Below the pieces are notes generated by a model that was given only the letters and a program-made list of their open reading frames with translations, had not been told where the DNA came from and searched no databases. 46,250 nucleotides of DNA from NCBI RefSeq assembly GCF_947498015.1, contig NZ_CANMIR010000018.1:1-46250 (forward strand), read 5' to 3'. This document shows positions 8,824 through 17,580 of this stretch, piece by piece. The first letter of the stretch is position 1; each line of letters starts with the position of its first letter. The stretch comes from an uncultured Neptuniibacter sp. Its GTDB lineage: Bacteria > Pseudomonadota > Gammaproteobacteria > Pseudomonadales > Balneatricaceae. Both the position numbers and the translations under genes were made by a program.

Positions 8824-10240
8824 AATCTGGATTGTCGACGATGATCGTTCTATCCGTTGGGTGTTAGAAAAGGCGCTCTCCGCTGAAGGTTTTAATACTG
8901 AGGCTTTTGAAACTGCAGACGCACTCCTACGACGTATGGAACAGAGTGCACCGGATGCCATTATCAGTGATATCCGTATGCCGGGTACAGATGGATTGCA
9001 GCTTCTGGAGAAGATTCAGGAAAGTCATCCAGAGGTGCCGATTATTATTATGACCGCGCACTCGGATCTGGAGTCTGCAGTGGCTTCCTATCAGGGAGGT
9101 GCGTTTGAGTATCTGCCCAAACCGTTCGATGTGGATGAGGCTGTTGCTCTTACTAAGCGAGCGTTAGCACATGCTATCGAGCAGCGCGAACAGGTTGTTG
9201 AACAGGTACTTGAAGACAGTACTGAAATTATCGGTGAGGCTCCTGCAATGCAGGAAGTTTTCCGGGCTATCGGTCGCTTGTCGCAATCAAACATTACGGT
9301 ATTGATCAACGGGGACTCTGGAACCGGCAAGGAGCTGGTTGCGCATGCCCTGCATAAGCATAGCCCTCGCAGGGATAAGCCCTTTATACCGCTGAATATG
9401 GCAGCAATACCGCATGACCTGATTGAATCTGAATTGTTTGGTCATGAAAAAGGCGCTTTTACCGGAGCTGCAGCGGCACGTCATGGGCGTTTTGAGCAGG
9501 CTGATGGCGGAACGCTGTTTCTGGATGAGATTGGGGATATGCCCGCTGATGCTCAAACACGACTGTTGCGAGTTTTGGCTGACAGTGAGTTCTATCGCGT
9601 GGGTGGTCATACGGCGGTAAAGGTTGATGTGAGAATTATAGCGGCGACCCATCAAAATCTTGAAAAATTGGTCGAGGAGGGGCGCTTCCGTGAAGACCTG
9701 TTCCACCGATTAAATGTGATCCGGGTTCATCTTCCTAAACTTGCAGAGCGACGGGAAGATATTCCGCGATTGGCCCGGCATTTTCTGAATATATCTGCAG
9801 AGGAGTTAGAGGTAGAACCTAAAATTCTGGCAGCAGATACAGAGAGTTACATCTGTAATCTTGCATGGCCAGGCAATGTCAGGCAGCTTGAGAATACCTG
9901 TCGATGGCTAACGGTGATGGCTACCGGGCGCGAGGTATTAATAGATGACTTACCACCTGAGCTGATGGAGCAGTCTGGCGCCGAGATGGTATTGAGCAGT
10001 AACTGGGAACAGGCTCTTAAAAATTGGGCTGATCAGCAGTTAAGTATTGGTCATAAAGCGCTTCTGGATACGGCGGTACCGGCCTTTGAAAAGATTATGA
10101 TCGAAACTGCTCTAAAGCATACAGCAGGTCGACGTCGTGATGCTTCAGAACTACTGGGATGGGGGCGTAATACACTAACACGTAAAATTAAAGAGTTGGG
10201 TATGGATGAGGGTAAACATGAAGATCAGGATGTCGCCTAG
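8807..10240 (+). CDS. glnG: nitrogen regulation response regulator NtrC (GlnG)
   Basis: 477 residues, sigma-54 enhancer-binding activator. The receiver domain (1-120) has the phosphoacceptor Asp55 in SDIRMPG and Lys in LPKPFD. The AAA+ domain has Walker A GDSGTGKE near residue 168, the sigma-54 contact loop GAFTGA near 216 and Walker B FLDEIGD. A Fis-type helix-turn-helix (RRDASELLGWGRNTLTRKI) lies at the C-terminus. Its recognition sites are visible upstream of both glnA and glnL. A terminator-like hairpin follows at 10282. Confidence 0.98.
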   Translation: MNLSGKIWIVDDDRSIRWVLEKALSAEGFNTEAFETADALLRRMEQSAPDAIISDIRMPGTDGLQLLEKIQESHPEVPIIIMTAHSDLESAVASYQGGAFEYLPKPFDVDEAVALTKRALAHAIEQREQVVEQVLEDSTEIIGEAPAMQEVFRAIGRLSQSNITVLINGDSGTGKELVAHALHKHSPRRDKPFIPLNMAAIPHDLIESELFGHEKGAFTGAAAARHGRFEQADGGTLFLDEIGDMPADAQTRLLRVLADSEFYRVGGHTAVKVDVRIIAATHQNLEKLVEEGRFREDLFHRLNVIRVHLPKLAERREDIPRLARHFLNISAEELEVEPKILAADTESYICNLAWPGNVRQLENTCRWLTVMATGREVLIDDLPPELMEQSGAEMVLSSNWEQALKNWADQQLSIGHKALLDTAVPAFEKIMIETALKHTAGRRRDASELLGWGRNTLTRKIKELGMDEGKHEDQDVA

Positions 10241-10281
10241 TCTCATTTAATCGATCAGTATCCCGGTTTGAATTCCTATAT

Positions 10282-10315
10282 AATCCCCCGAGCATTTTGT
10301 GACGGGGATTTTTTT
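10282..10315 (+). terminator. terminator-like hairpin overlapping the trmL ribosome binding site
   Basis: AATCCCCCG pairs with CGGGGATT (one bulged C, loop of 12) and is followed by seven T that run straight into the trmL ATG at 10316. It would terminate transcripts from glnG. The GGGGA of the 3' arm is also the only plausible ribosome binding site for trmL, 7 bases before its start. A perfect TATAAT (10279-10284) overlaps the 5' arm, so transcripts starting from it would lack that arm; no clear minus 35 is seen. Confidence 0.65.
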
Positions 10316-10780
10316 ATGCTGCATGTAGTTCTGTTTGAGCCAGAGATACCACCGAATACCGGAAATATTATCAGGCTCTGCGCAAATACAGGGTTTCATC
10401 TGCACCTGGTTGAGCCTTTGGGGTTTGATTTTGATGATAAGCGCTTACGCCGTGCAGGACTTGATTATCATGAATTTGCTGCCGTGGAGGTCCATCCTGA
10501 CCTTTCAAGTTGTCTGGAAAAAATACAGCCTAGAAAAGTGTGGGCTTTGACAACAAAAGGTCAGCGCAGCCATGTTGAGGCTGATTTTGCAGCAGGGGAT
10601 GTATTGTTGCTTGGGCCTGAAACTCGTGGCTTGCCCGTTGAGGTGAGGGAGGCTTTGCCTGTTGATCAATGGCTCCGTATGCCAATGAGGGAGGGGAGCC
10701 GTAGTATGAACCTTTCCAATGCATGTGCTGTTGTTGTCTATGAGGCGTGGCGACAGTTGGATTTTGCTGGCGCTGAGTAA
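10316..10780 (+). CDS. trmL: tRNA (cytidine(34)-2'-O)-methyltransferase TrmL
   Basis: 154 residues, SPOUT-class methyltransferase that methylates the ribose of the wobble nucleotide in tRNA-Leu isoacceptors. SPOUT signatures: [18 protein letters not shown] (N-terminal), LGPETRGLP (motif 2) and [20 protein letters not shown] (motif 3, the knotted SAM site). I use the ATG at 10316, where the conserved N-terminus [14 protein letters not shown] begins; an upstream in-frame start at 10268 would add unrelated residues. The ribosome binding site GGGGA sits in the arm of a terminator-like hairpin. Confidence 0.96.
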   Translation: MLHVVLFEPEIPPNTGNIIRLCANTGFHLHLVEPLGFDFDDKRLRRAGLDYHEFAAVEVHPDLSSCLEKIQPRKVWALTTKGQRSHVEADFAAGDVLLLGPETRGLPVEVREALPVDQWLRMPMREGSRSMNLSNACAVVVYEAWRQLDFAGAE

Positions 10781-10827
10781 GATTGAAGGGCTATAGTAAA
10801 TATATCTTTTAGGTGGTGGTATTTTGC

Positions 10828-11160
10828 ATGCAGCATGGCTTTATTATCGTACGAATTGATGCATTTACATCTGAACAATCAGAATCGCTGTTTAAGCTGG
10901 AGGCTACAGATCATCTTCACCGCAAGGTTGTATTACTGGGTAATGCTGAGCAGCAAGTGAATATCCAGACGCTCAAGGATCAGATATTGCCTGTCGTGAT
11001 GTTGTCTGACCAGCTGGAGACCTCATTTGATCAGACCTTTGCTGTGCCTGCGACTTCATTGGTGAGTATTGTGCCTCTGCCATCCGTTAAGCTGAAACAT
11101 ATCATCGATGCTGGCAAGGCAGATCAGATACTGCAAAGCCTCTCTTTGGTCAATGGTTAG
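10828..11160 (+). CDS. hypothetical protein (110 aa)
   Basis: I do not recognise this protein. The ATG at 10828 has AGGTGG about 10 bases upstream; a GTG at 10813 in the same frame is possible. The sequence is soluble and mixed alpha/beta, without signal peptide, membrane segment or cysteine motif. It lies 47 bp after trmL and ends at a bidirectional terminator shared with secB, so it is probably the last gene of the trmL unit. No function is assigned. Confidence 0.6.
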   Translation: MQHGFIIVRIDAFTSEQSESLFKLEATDHLHRKVVLLGNAEQQVNIQTLKDQILPVVMLSDQLETSFDQTFAVPATSLVSIVPLPSVKLKHIIDAGKADQILQSLSLVNG

Positions 11161-11180
11161 CTATTCAGGCTTTAAGCATA

Positions 11181-11208
11181 AAAAAACGGAGCATGTGCTC
11201 CGTTTTTT
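11181..11208. terminator. bidirectional terminator between the 110-aa gene and secB
   Basis: AAAAAACGGAGCA and TGCTCCGTTTTTT form a 13-bp perfect inverted repeat with a TG loop, carrying A on the left and T on the right. It can end both the plus-strand unit and the minus-strand secB unit. Confidence 0.88.
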
Positions 11209-11223
11209 TTAGCGTGTGCTAAA

Positions 11224-11706
11224 TCAGTGCTGGGCTTCGGCGGCTTCCTGTTGTGCCTGAGCCATCTGCTGAGCATACAAAGCATCAAAATTTACAGGTG
11301 CTAGCATAAGAGCTGGGAAGCTTGCTTTAGTCACCATGCTATCGATCGCTTCGCGAGCATATGGGAACAGGATGCTTGGACAGAACGCACCCAGAGTATG
11401 ATGCATCTCCTGTTCACCCAGACCAGAGATTGTAAAGATGCCAGCCTGCTGTAGCTCAACCAGAAATGCTGTCTTCTCATCGTTCTTAACCGTTACGGTC
11501 AGAGTCAGCGTCACTTCAAATGCATTATCACCTAGCTGAGAGGTTTGAGTATTCATCTCAAGGCCAACTTCTGGCTGCCAGGGCGACATGAAAATTTCTG
11601 GTGCGTTTGGAGACTCAAAAGATGAATCTTTAATGTAAACACGTTGTACGGAAAATTGTGGTGCTTGAGCTTCCTGGGAAGCGGTGTTCTGTTCATTCTC
11701 AGACAT
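11224..11706 (-). CDS. secB: protein-export chaperone SecB
   Basis: 160 residues, full-length SecB, the tetrameric cytosolic chaperone that keeps preproteins unfolded and delivers them to SecA. Typical segments are [19 protein letters not shown] at residues 18-36 and the acidic patch GLEMNTQ; the [20 protein letters not shown] segment is the conserved C-terminal helix region. It ends a three-gene minus-strand unit, rhodanese-grxC-secB, conserved in gammaproteobacteria. The C-terminal tail is rich in Gln and Ala. Confidence 0.98.
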   Translation of the reverse strand: MSENEQNTASQEAQAPQFSVQRVYIKDSSFESPNAPEIFMSPWQPEVGLEMNTQTSQLGDNAFEVTLTLTVTVKNDEKTAFLVELQQAGIFTISGLGEQEMHHTLGAFCPSILFPYAREAIDSMVTKASFPALMLAPVNFDALYAQQMAQAQQEAAEAQH

Positions 11707-11728
11707 GATTTATCCTTATTCTTAGAGA

Positions 11729-11989
11729 TTAGTGGGCGTGAAGCAGCTCATCAAGTTTGCCCTGGCGTTCAAGAGCAAACATGTCATCACAGCCACCGAT
11801 AGGCGTCTCGCCGATAAATATTTGTGGCACGGTGTGGCCGCCGCTTAGCTTTGCCATCTCCTGGCGTTTCTGAAGATCGCCATCAACCTTGATTTCGTTG
11901 TATTCGATCTGTTTCTTATCCAGCAGCATTTTGGCGCGGATACAGAAGGGGCACCAGGTAGTGGTATAGATTGTTACGTCTTTCATCAT
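11729..11989 (-). CDS. grxC: glutaredoxin 3
   Basis: 86 residues, thioredoxin-fold dithiol glutaredoxin. The active site is CPFC at residues 13-16 (E. coli has CPYC), with the cis-proline segment GGHTVPQIFIG and the glutathione-binding GGCDD. It reduces protein disulfides using glutathione in the cytoplasm. It is 6 bp downstream of the rhodanese gene and 22 bp upstream of secB, so it is part of that operon. Confidence 0.97.
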   Translation of the reverse strand: MMKDVTIYTTTWCPFCIRAKMLLDKKQIEYNEIKVDGDLQKRQEMAKLSGGHTVPQIFIGETPIGGCDDMFALERQGKLDELLHAH

Positions 11990-11995
11990 GGTATC

Positions 11996-12409
11996 TTACT
12001 TAACGATGGGCAGGCTTTGACCTTTCCATTCGGTCATACCGCCAGATAGACGAACAGCGTTTACAAAACCAGCCGCTTTTAATTTCTTTGTAGCTGTGCT
12101 GGCAGCCTGACCAAGATTGCAGACCACTATAACAGGGCGCTGTTGGTACTTGCTTAGTTCATCCATACGGCGATCCAGATCGCTGAGTGGAATATGTTTT
12201 GCGTTCGTAATATGACCGGTGACCCACTCTTTCTTCGGACGAATATCAACGATCACCGCATCCTCTTTATTGATCAGCTGGGTTGCCTGAGCGGGGGTGA
12301 CCGCTTTGCCTGCTTTGCTGCGTTCAAAAAGAAGGAACATCACCAGGGTCAACACCCAGGCCGCAACCATAAACGGGTGGTTGCTAATAAACTCGATAGC
12401 TTGGTCCAT
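11996..12409 (-). CDS. membrane-anchored rhodanese-like protein (YibN type)
   Basis: 137 residues: one N-terminal membrane segment (about 12-29), then a single rhodanese domain (about 38-135) with the active-site cysteine at 97 in VVCNLGQAA. It belongs to the YibN type that is found next to grxC and secB in many gammaproteobacteria. A sulfurtransferase or a role at the membrane near the export machinery is possible, but the substrate is unknown. GGATGAG lies 2 to 8 bases before the ATG. It is the first gene of the unit and is divergent from gpmI. Confidence 0.9.
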   Translation of the reverse strand: MDQAIEFISNHPFMVAAWVLTLVMFLLFERSKAGKAVTPAQATQLINKEDAVIVDIRPKKEWVTGHITNAKHIPLSDLDRRMDELSKYQQRPVIVVCNLGQAASTATKKLKAAGFVNAVRLSGGMTEWKGQSLPIVK

Positions 12410-12634
12410 TTCTCATCCAGATTAGGCCATTAGTTGGCCGATAAAATACGATTAATCTACTCTTGAGGCGCCATAGTATACCTTGCGTTTTTTAACGGGA
12501 TAAGGGGAGGGCAGGAGTAATATGCGTAATTAGGCTGATTTATTCATATCCTCTGTGCAATCGTTAGCCTTAAAGGGGCTTCTCAAGTAAAATCGTCGGT
12601 CATTTTACGAAGCTAACGACAGAATCCTACAGAT

Positions 12635-14185
12635 ATGACACAAAAGCGCGCAACGAAAGCTCTAATCATTCTTGATGGTTATGGAGTGGAAAGCTCTGAA
12701 TCCTCCGCAATTCAGGCGGCTAATACCCCCGTATGGGATAGTCTTTTGGCGAATAACCCCAATGCGAAAATTCAGACCTCTGGAATGGCGGTGGGTTTGC
12801 CCGATGGCCAGATGGGTAACTCTGAAGTGGGGCATATGAATATCGGTGCCGGCCGGATTGTTTATCAGAACTTTACCCGTATCTCTAAAGCGATCGAGGA
12901 TGGGGATTTCTATGAAAACGCTGCGCTTGTTAACGCGATGGATAGTGCAATCAGCTCAGGTAATGCCGTCCATATTATGGGGCTGCTTTCTCCGGGTGGA
13001 GTGCACAGTCATGAGAACCATCTTTTCGCGCTGATGGAGATGGCTGTTAAACGTGGTGCGGATAAGCTCTATGTGCATGCGATTCTTGATGGCCGTGATA
13101 TGCCTCCACGTTCGGCTAAAAGCTCTATCGAGCGTACTGAACAGAAGATTACAGAGTTGGGTGTTGGCTCGTTTGCGACAGTTGTCGGACGCTATTTCAG
13201 TATGGATCGTGATAACCGTTGGGATCGCGTGCAACTGGGCTATGATGCGATGACTCTGGGTGAAGCGCCCTTTAAGTCTCAGTCTGCGTTGGCGGCACTG
13301 GAAGATGCATATGCCCGGGATGAGAATGATGAGTTTGTCCAGGCTACGGTGATTGTTGATGATCAGGGTAATGCCAAAGGCAGAGTCGCTGATGGTGATG
13401 CCATTATCTGTGCGAATTTCCGTCCAGACCGGGCGCGGGAGATCACTCGAGCATTTACTGAAGATGATGATTTTTCTGGATTTGATAGAGCTGCTAAGCC
13501 TGCATTGTGCAGTTACGTCATGATGACACAGTACGCGGCAGATATTCAGGCTGAGTGTGCTTATCCGCCGCAAGCGATTTCAAATGATCTGGGTGAGTAT
13601 CTCTCAGGTGCGGGTAAAACTCAGTTGCGTATCGCTGAGACAGAGAAGTATGCCCATGTGACCTTCTTTTTTAATGGCGGGCAGGAAGAGGTGTATCCAG
13701 GAGAGGAGCGTATTCTTGTGCCCTCGCCAGATGTTGCTACATATGACCTTCAGCCTGAGATGAGCGCCCCTGAGGTCACCGAAAAGCTGGTAGAGGCGAT
13801 CAAGAGCGGACAGTTTGATCTGATTGTATGTAACTACGCCAATGGCGATATGGTGGGTCATACGGGTAAGTTTGATGCGGCGGTGAAAGCGTGTGAAGTT
13901 GTAGATCATAGCCTTGAACAGGTGCTTAACGCTCTGCGTGAAGTGGATGGGGAGGCGTTGATTACAGCAGATCATGGTAATGTTGAATTGATGGTCAATC
14001 CGGAAACGGGGCAACCGCATACTTCTCATACTATCTGGCCGGTAGCTCTGATCTATGATGGCCCTCGTGCTGATGCTCTGAAGCTGAAAGATGGGGCGCT
14101 TTGTGATCTGGCTCCAACCCTACTGGAGCTTATGGGCTTAGATCAGCCTGATGAGATGAGCGGAAGCTCTCTGGCTTCTTTCTGA
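12635..14185 (+). CDS. gpmI: cofactor-independent phosphoglycerate mutase
   Basis: 516 residues, the manganese-dependent iPGM that interconverts 3- and 2-phosphoglycerate in glycolysis and gluconeogenesis. The transiently phosphorylated serine is at 63 in [12 protein letters not shown]. Metal-site motifs are LILDGYG-like at the N-terminus (IILDGYG) and ITADHGNVE and PHTSHT near the C-terminus. The 225-bp region upstream is shared with the divergent rhodanese gene. A terminator lies between it and envC. The gpmI-envC-yibQ order is common in gammaproteobacteria. Confidence 0.98.
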   Translation: MTQKRATKALIILDGYGVESSESSAIQAANTPVWDSLLANNPNAKIQTSGMAVGLPDGQMGNSEVGHMNIGAGRIVYQNFTRISKAIEDGDFYENAALVNAMDSAISSGNAVHIMGLLSPGGVHSHENHLFALMEMAVKRGADKLYVHAILDGRDMPPRSAKSSIERTEQKITELGVGSFATVVGRYFSMDRDNRWDRVQLGYDAMTLGEAPFKSQSALAALEDAYARDENDEFVQATVIVDDQGNAKGRVADGDAIICANFRPDRAREITRAFTEDDDFSGFDRAAKPALCSYVMMTQYAADIQAECAYPPQAISNDLGEYLSGAGKTQLRIAETEKYAHVTFFFNGGQEEVYPGEERILVPSPDVATYDLQPEMSAPEVTEKLVEAIKSGQFDLIVCNYANGDMVGHTGKFDAAVKACEVVDHSLEQVLNALREVDGEALITADHGNVELMVNPETGQPHTSHTIWPVALIYDGPRADALKLKDGALCDLAPTLLELMGLDQPDEMSGSSLASF

Positions 14186-14195
14186 ATCTAACGGT

Positions 14196-14223
14196 AAAAA
14201 GGGATAAGTGATTATCCCTTTTT
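14196..14223 (+). terminator. gpmI terminator
   Basis: AAAAAGGGATAA, GTGA loop, TTATCCCTTTTT plus further T, 10 bp after the gpmI stop codon. envC starts only 14 bp later, so envC must use a promoter inside or before this element, or readthrough. Confidence 0.85.
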
Positions 14224-14236
14224 TCTTATTGTGCTT

Positions 14237-15367
14237 ATGCTGCGATCTCTATTCACCTTCTTTCTGCTACTACTTTCTGTGTCACTCTCTGCGGCTGATA
14301 AGCAGGGGATGACCGAGAAGCAGTTAAAAAAATTAAACTCCAAAATCTCCACGCTACAGAGCTCTATGCGTAATCAGGAGGGCGAATCTCGTGCGTTGAG
14401 CCAGCAGCTTCGGAAAAATGAGGTAAAAATCGGTCAGCTTGCTCGTCAGATCCAGAGTCTGGACAAGCAGCTGTCTGGACTGGGAGTGCATGCCAAAGGG
14501 TTGGAAGGAAAGCGGAAAAAGTTAAAAAGTGAGCTTCATAAGCGAGCAGCACTGATTGAAAAGCAGATTGCTCAGCAATATAAAATGGGAAATCAGGCAA
14601 GATTGCGGTTACTTCTGACGCAACGTGACCCTGAAACTCTTGATCGCCAGATCCGCTATTATGATTATGTTAATCAGGCCCTCCAGCGTGATATGCGGGC
14701 TTATCGTCAAAAACTTTCAGAGTTATCCGGTACTGAACGTGAGTTGACAGAAACTGAGCAGACGATGGTGTCTAAACGTGACCAGCTTCGTGAGGAGGTA
14801 AGTTCACTTAGGCGTACCCAGCAGCAGCGGGCAGATACGCTGGCGAAGTTGAAGCAGACCCTCTCTGCAGGGGATAACCAGCTGAAGCAGCTGCGATTAG
14901 ATCAGGAACGCTTGAAAGCGATCTTGCTTGAGATTGAAGAGAGTCTGAATTTTGCTACGTTGGTCAAAACAGATAAATCCTTCCGCCAGTTAAAAGGAAA
15001 GTTACCCTGGCCATTGAAGGGGCGTGTCAGGCAGAATTTTGGTACGGTGACCAATAATATCAGCTATGATGGCATCTGGATTCAAGCCAAAGCAGCCGCT
15101 TCGGTCAAGGCAGTTCATCATGGTCGGGTGGTTTTTTCTGATTGGCTACGAGGTTACGGGCTGGTCATTATAATTGATCATGGTGATGGTTATATGAGCC
15201 TGTATGGCTATAACCAGAGCCTGCTGTTGGAAACCGGTGACTGGGTCGGGCGTGGTGATCTGATTGCTACGGCTGGAAACAGTGGAGGGCGTGATCAAGA
15301 TGGTCTCTACTTCGCAATACGCTATAAAGGCAAACCCAGTAATCCTAGGCGTTGGCTGAGCCGATAA
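14237..15367 (+). CDS. envC: murein hydrolase activator EnvC
   Basis: Periplasmic LytM-family regulator that activates the amidases AmiA/AmiB during septum splitting. A signal peptide ends near SLSAA. A long coiled coil covers about residues 25-245, followed by a C-terminal LytM/M23 domain (about 255-376). The zinc-peptidase motifs are degenerate (the usual histidines of the final HxH are replaced, as in GLYFAIRYKG), which is the EnvC pattern and means it is an activator, not an enzyme. I chose ATG 14237; a GTG at 14231 is in frame and neither has a clear ribosome binding site. Confidence 0.95.
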   Translation: MLRSLFTFFLLLLSVSLSAADKQGMTEKQLKKLNSKISTLQSSMRNQEGESRALSQQLRKNEVKIGQLARQIQSLDKQLSGLGVHAKGLEGKRKKLKSELHKRAALIEKQIAQQYKMGNQARLRLLLTQRDPETLDRQIRYYDYVNQALQRDMRAYRQKLSELSGTERELTETEQTMVSKRDQLREEVSSLRRTQQQRADTLAKLKQTLSAGDNQLKQLRLDQERLKAILLEIEESLNFATLVKTDKSFRQLKGKLPWPLKGRVRQNFGTVTNNISYDGIWIQAKAAASVKAVHHGRVVFSDWLRGYGLVIIIDHGDGYMSLYGYNQSLLLETGDWVGRGDLIATAGNSGGRDQDGLYFAIRYKGKPSNPRRWLSR

Positions 15368-15388
15368 TTTTGGATAGGGAATGGATTA

Positions 15389-16693
15389 ATGAAGTATGTT
15401 CAATACCCCGGAATGATGAAGCGGATGCTGCTTGGGACGGCGCTTTGCTTGTTTGCCTTTCCTTATGCCCTCTCAGCGGCGGAACAAGCTTCAGCTGCAA
15501 CTGAGGTCGTCGAAGAAAAATCACTTCCGCTCGATGAACTACGTCTGTTTACAGAGGTGTTTCAACGTATTAAGAGTGCTTATGTAGAGCCTGTTGATGA
15601 CGCTACTCTACTCGAAGATGCTTTAAGAGGGATGATTGCGGGGTTGGACCCCCATTCAACCTATCTGGAACCGGACGAATTTCAGAACCTGCAGGCGCAC
15701 ACCAGTGGTGAATTTGGTGGTTTGGGTATAGAGGTTGGTATTGAGGATGGTTTTGTCAGAGTTATTACTCCGATAGATGATACTCCAGCCCAGCGAGCAG
15801 GTGTCAAAGCAGGTGATTTGATCACTAAGCTTGATGATAAGCCTGTACAGGGAATGGAGTTGAATGAAGCGGTCGACCTGATGCGCGGTAAGCCCGGCAG
15901 TAAAGTCGTTTTAACGATTGTGCGTGAAGGCGAGGAAAAGCCACTTGAGATTGAAGTCATTCGTGATGTGATTCAGGTTGCCAGCGTCAGAAGTCGCATG
16001 CTGGATGATCATTTTGCCTATCTCAGGGTCTCCCAGTTCCAGATCGATTCTGGCAGTGAGGTGAGAAAACATCTGCGCGAATTAATGAGTGATGAGCTCA
16101 AAGGGTTGGTTCTGGATTTAAGGAATAATCCAGGAGGTGTTCTGCAAGCTGCTGTGGATATCGGTGATACCTTTTTGAGTGAGGGGCTAATCGTCTACAC
16201 GAAGGGGCGCTTACCCGAGTCGGAGCAGCGCTTTAGTGCCAAGCGTGAAACGTTGCTCCCCGACTTACCGATGGTGGTGCTGATCAATGGGGGTTCAGCA
16301 TCGGCTTCTGAGATTGTTGCAGGGGCACTTCAGGATCAGAAGCGAGCTATTATCATGGGGTTGGACAGTTTTGGGAAAGGGTCTGTGCAAACAGTGCTAC
16401 CCCTAACCAAAGAGCGGGCGCTAAAGTTAACCACCGCACTCTATTACACGCCTAATGGTCGCTCCATCCAGGCTCAGGGGATAAAGCCTGATATAGAAGT
16501 GAATGAAGCGGAGTTGACACTGTTAAATAATGCTCCTGAGTTTATTAAAGAGCGCGATCTCTCAGGTCATCTGGAGAACGGTATGGAGGAGAAGGTGAAA
16601 GCGGGCGATGAGCCCGATGGCCTTGCGTCTCGCGATTACCAACTTTATGAGGCGCTTAATCTTCTGAAAGCGCTTTCCATCGTGAAAAAATAA
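15389..16693 (+). CDS. ctpA: carboxyl-terminal processing protease, S41 family
   Basis: 434 residues. An N-terminal signal peptide (hydrophobic stretch near residues 12-30) is followed by the N-terminal helical region, a PDZ domain (about 90-175) and the S41 protease core. The serine region GGSASASE starts at residue 301 and the catalytic lysine lies in GKGSVQ near 331. It probably acts in the periplasm, trimming proteins or peptidoglycan hydrolases. It sits between envC and yibQ with a 1-bp overlap to yibQ, so the three envelope genes are likely one unit. Confidence 0.95.
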   Translation: MKYVQYPGMMKRMLLGTALCLFAFPYALSAAEQASAATEVVEEKSLPLDELRLFTEVFQRIKSAYVEPVDDATLLEDALRGMIAGLDPHSTYLEPDEFQNLQAHTSGEFGGLGIEVGIEDGFVRVITPIDDTPAQRAGVKAGDLITKLDDKPVQGMELNEAVDLMRGKPGSKVVLTIVREGEEKPLEIEVIRDVIQVASVRSRMLDDHFAYLRVSQFQIDSGSEVRKHLRELMSDELKGLVLDLRNNPGGVLQAAVDIGDTFLSEGLIVYTKGRLPESEQRFSAKRETLLPDLPMVVLINGGSASASEIVAGALQDQKRAIIMGLDSFGKGSVQTVLPLTKERALKLTTALYYTPNGRSIQAQGIKPDIEVNEAELTLLNNAPEFIKERDLSGHLENGMEEKVKAGDEPDGLASRDYQLYEALNLLKALSIVKK

Positions 16694-17580
16694 TGGGTAC
16701 CTCTCCTGAGGCCGGAATCACCGGGTGGCTATGCAGTATTCTACTGATACTGTCATTTAATGTGCAGGCTGCTGATAAGCCTGAACCTTTGTTGGTGATC
16801 GTGATCGATGATCTGGGGGATAATCAGGCCAAAGGGATTGCAGCAATCAATTTACCCGGGGCTCTGACCTATGCCTTCTTACCGCATACGCCCTTCTCTT
16901 CAAGTCTGGCCAAAAGAGCATATAAATCAGGAAAAGAGGTGATTTTGCATGCGCCTATGGAGAATAAGGCGGGGTTGAGGCTTGGGCCAGGGGCTCTGAC
17001 ACAGAGTTTAACTACAGCAGAGCTGGCTCAGGTTCTGAATGGCGGTCTGGATGCAATACCTAATGTGGTGGGCATGAACAACCATATGGGGAGCCTTCTG
17101 ACCGAAGATCGCCAGAAAATGCAGACGGTGATGCGTGTGGCACGTAATCGCGGTCTCTTTTTCCTGGATAGTATGACAACGCCGGCTACTGTTGCCTGGA
17201 AGGTGGCTGCCGAGCAGGGCGTGCCAGTCCTAATGCGTGATGTTTTTCTGGATAATAAGCGAGAGCGTGAATATATCCATCAGCAATTTGTGCAGGCTCT
17301 GGCACTTGCAGTCACCAAAGGTCAGGCGGTGGCAATAGGGCATCCTTATCCCGAAACAGTGGCCTATCTCGCTGAAGCGTTACCGCAGTTAGCTAAGTTG
17401 GGCATTAAACTGGTGACAGCATCGGAGCTGCTCGAACTAAGACCGCAACGAAGCTTGATTCAAAAGAAACCTTCCCTAAAAGGTTGTGATCGCCATGAAG
17501 GTCACTGTCCTTCATACCCTTTAGCTTCAAGCAGTAAGCAAAATCCCGGCACCATCACCGATCAGCTTAATACCGACTAA
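16693..17580 (+). CDS. divergent polysaccharide deacetylase family protein (YibQ type)
   Basis: 295 residues with a signal peptide ending near NVQAA. The body is a NodB-like TIM-barrel of the divergent polysaccharide deacetylase family: VIVIDDLGDN at about 36-45, HAPME near 91, NNHMGS near 130 and IGHPYPET near 215. E. coli YibQ holds the same place after envC. The substrate is unknown, but the context points to peptidoglycan or another periplasmic glycan. The start codon overlaps the ctpA stop. The last 54 bp overlap the convergent TauE-type gene. Confidence 0.9.
   Translation: MGTSPEAGITGWLCSILLILSFNVQAADKPEPLLVIVIDDLGDNQAKGIAAINLPGALTYAFLPHTPFSSSLAKRAYKSGKEVILHAPMENKAGLRLGPGALTQSLTTAELAQVLNGGLDAIPNVVGMNNHMGSLLTEDRQKMQTVMRVARNRGLFFLDSMTTPATVAWKVAAEQGVPVLMRDVFLDNKREREYIHQQFVQALALAVTKGQAVAIGHPYPETVAYLAEALPQLAKLGIKLVTASELLELRPQRSLIQKKPSLKGCDRHEGHCPSYPLASSSKQNPGTITDQLNTD

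Noticed and set aside
10268..10315. Upstream in-frame start for trmL
   Set aside because: It would start before the hairpin and add 16 residues that are not part of the conserved TrmL N-terminus.
12956..13573. 205-codon frame opposite gpmI
   Set aside because: Antisense shadow. gpmI is unmistakable on the plus strand.
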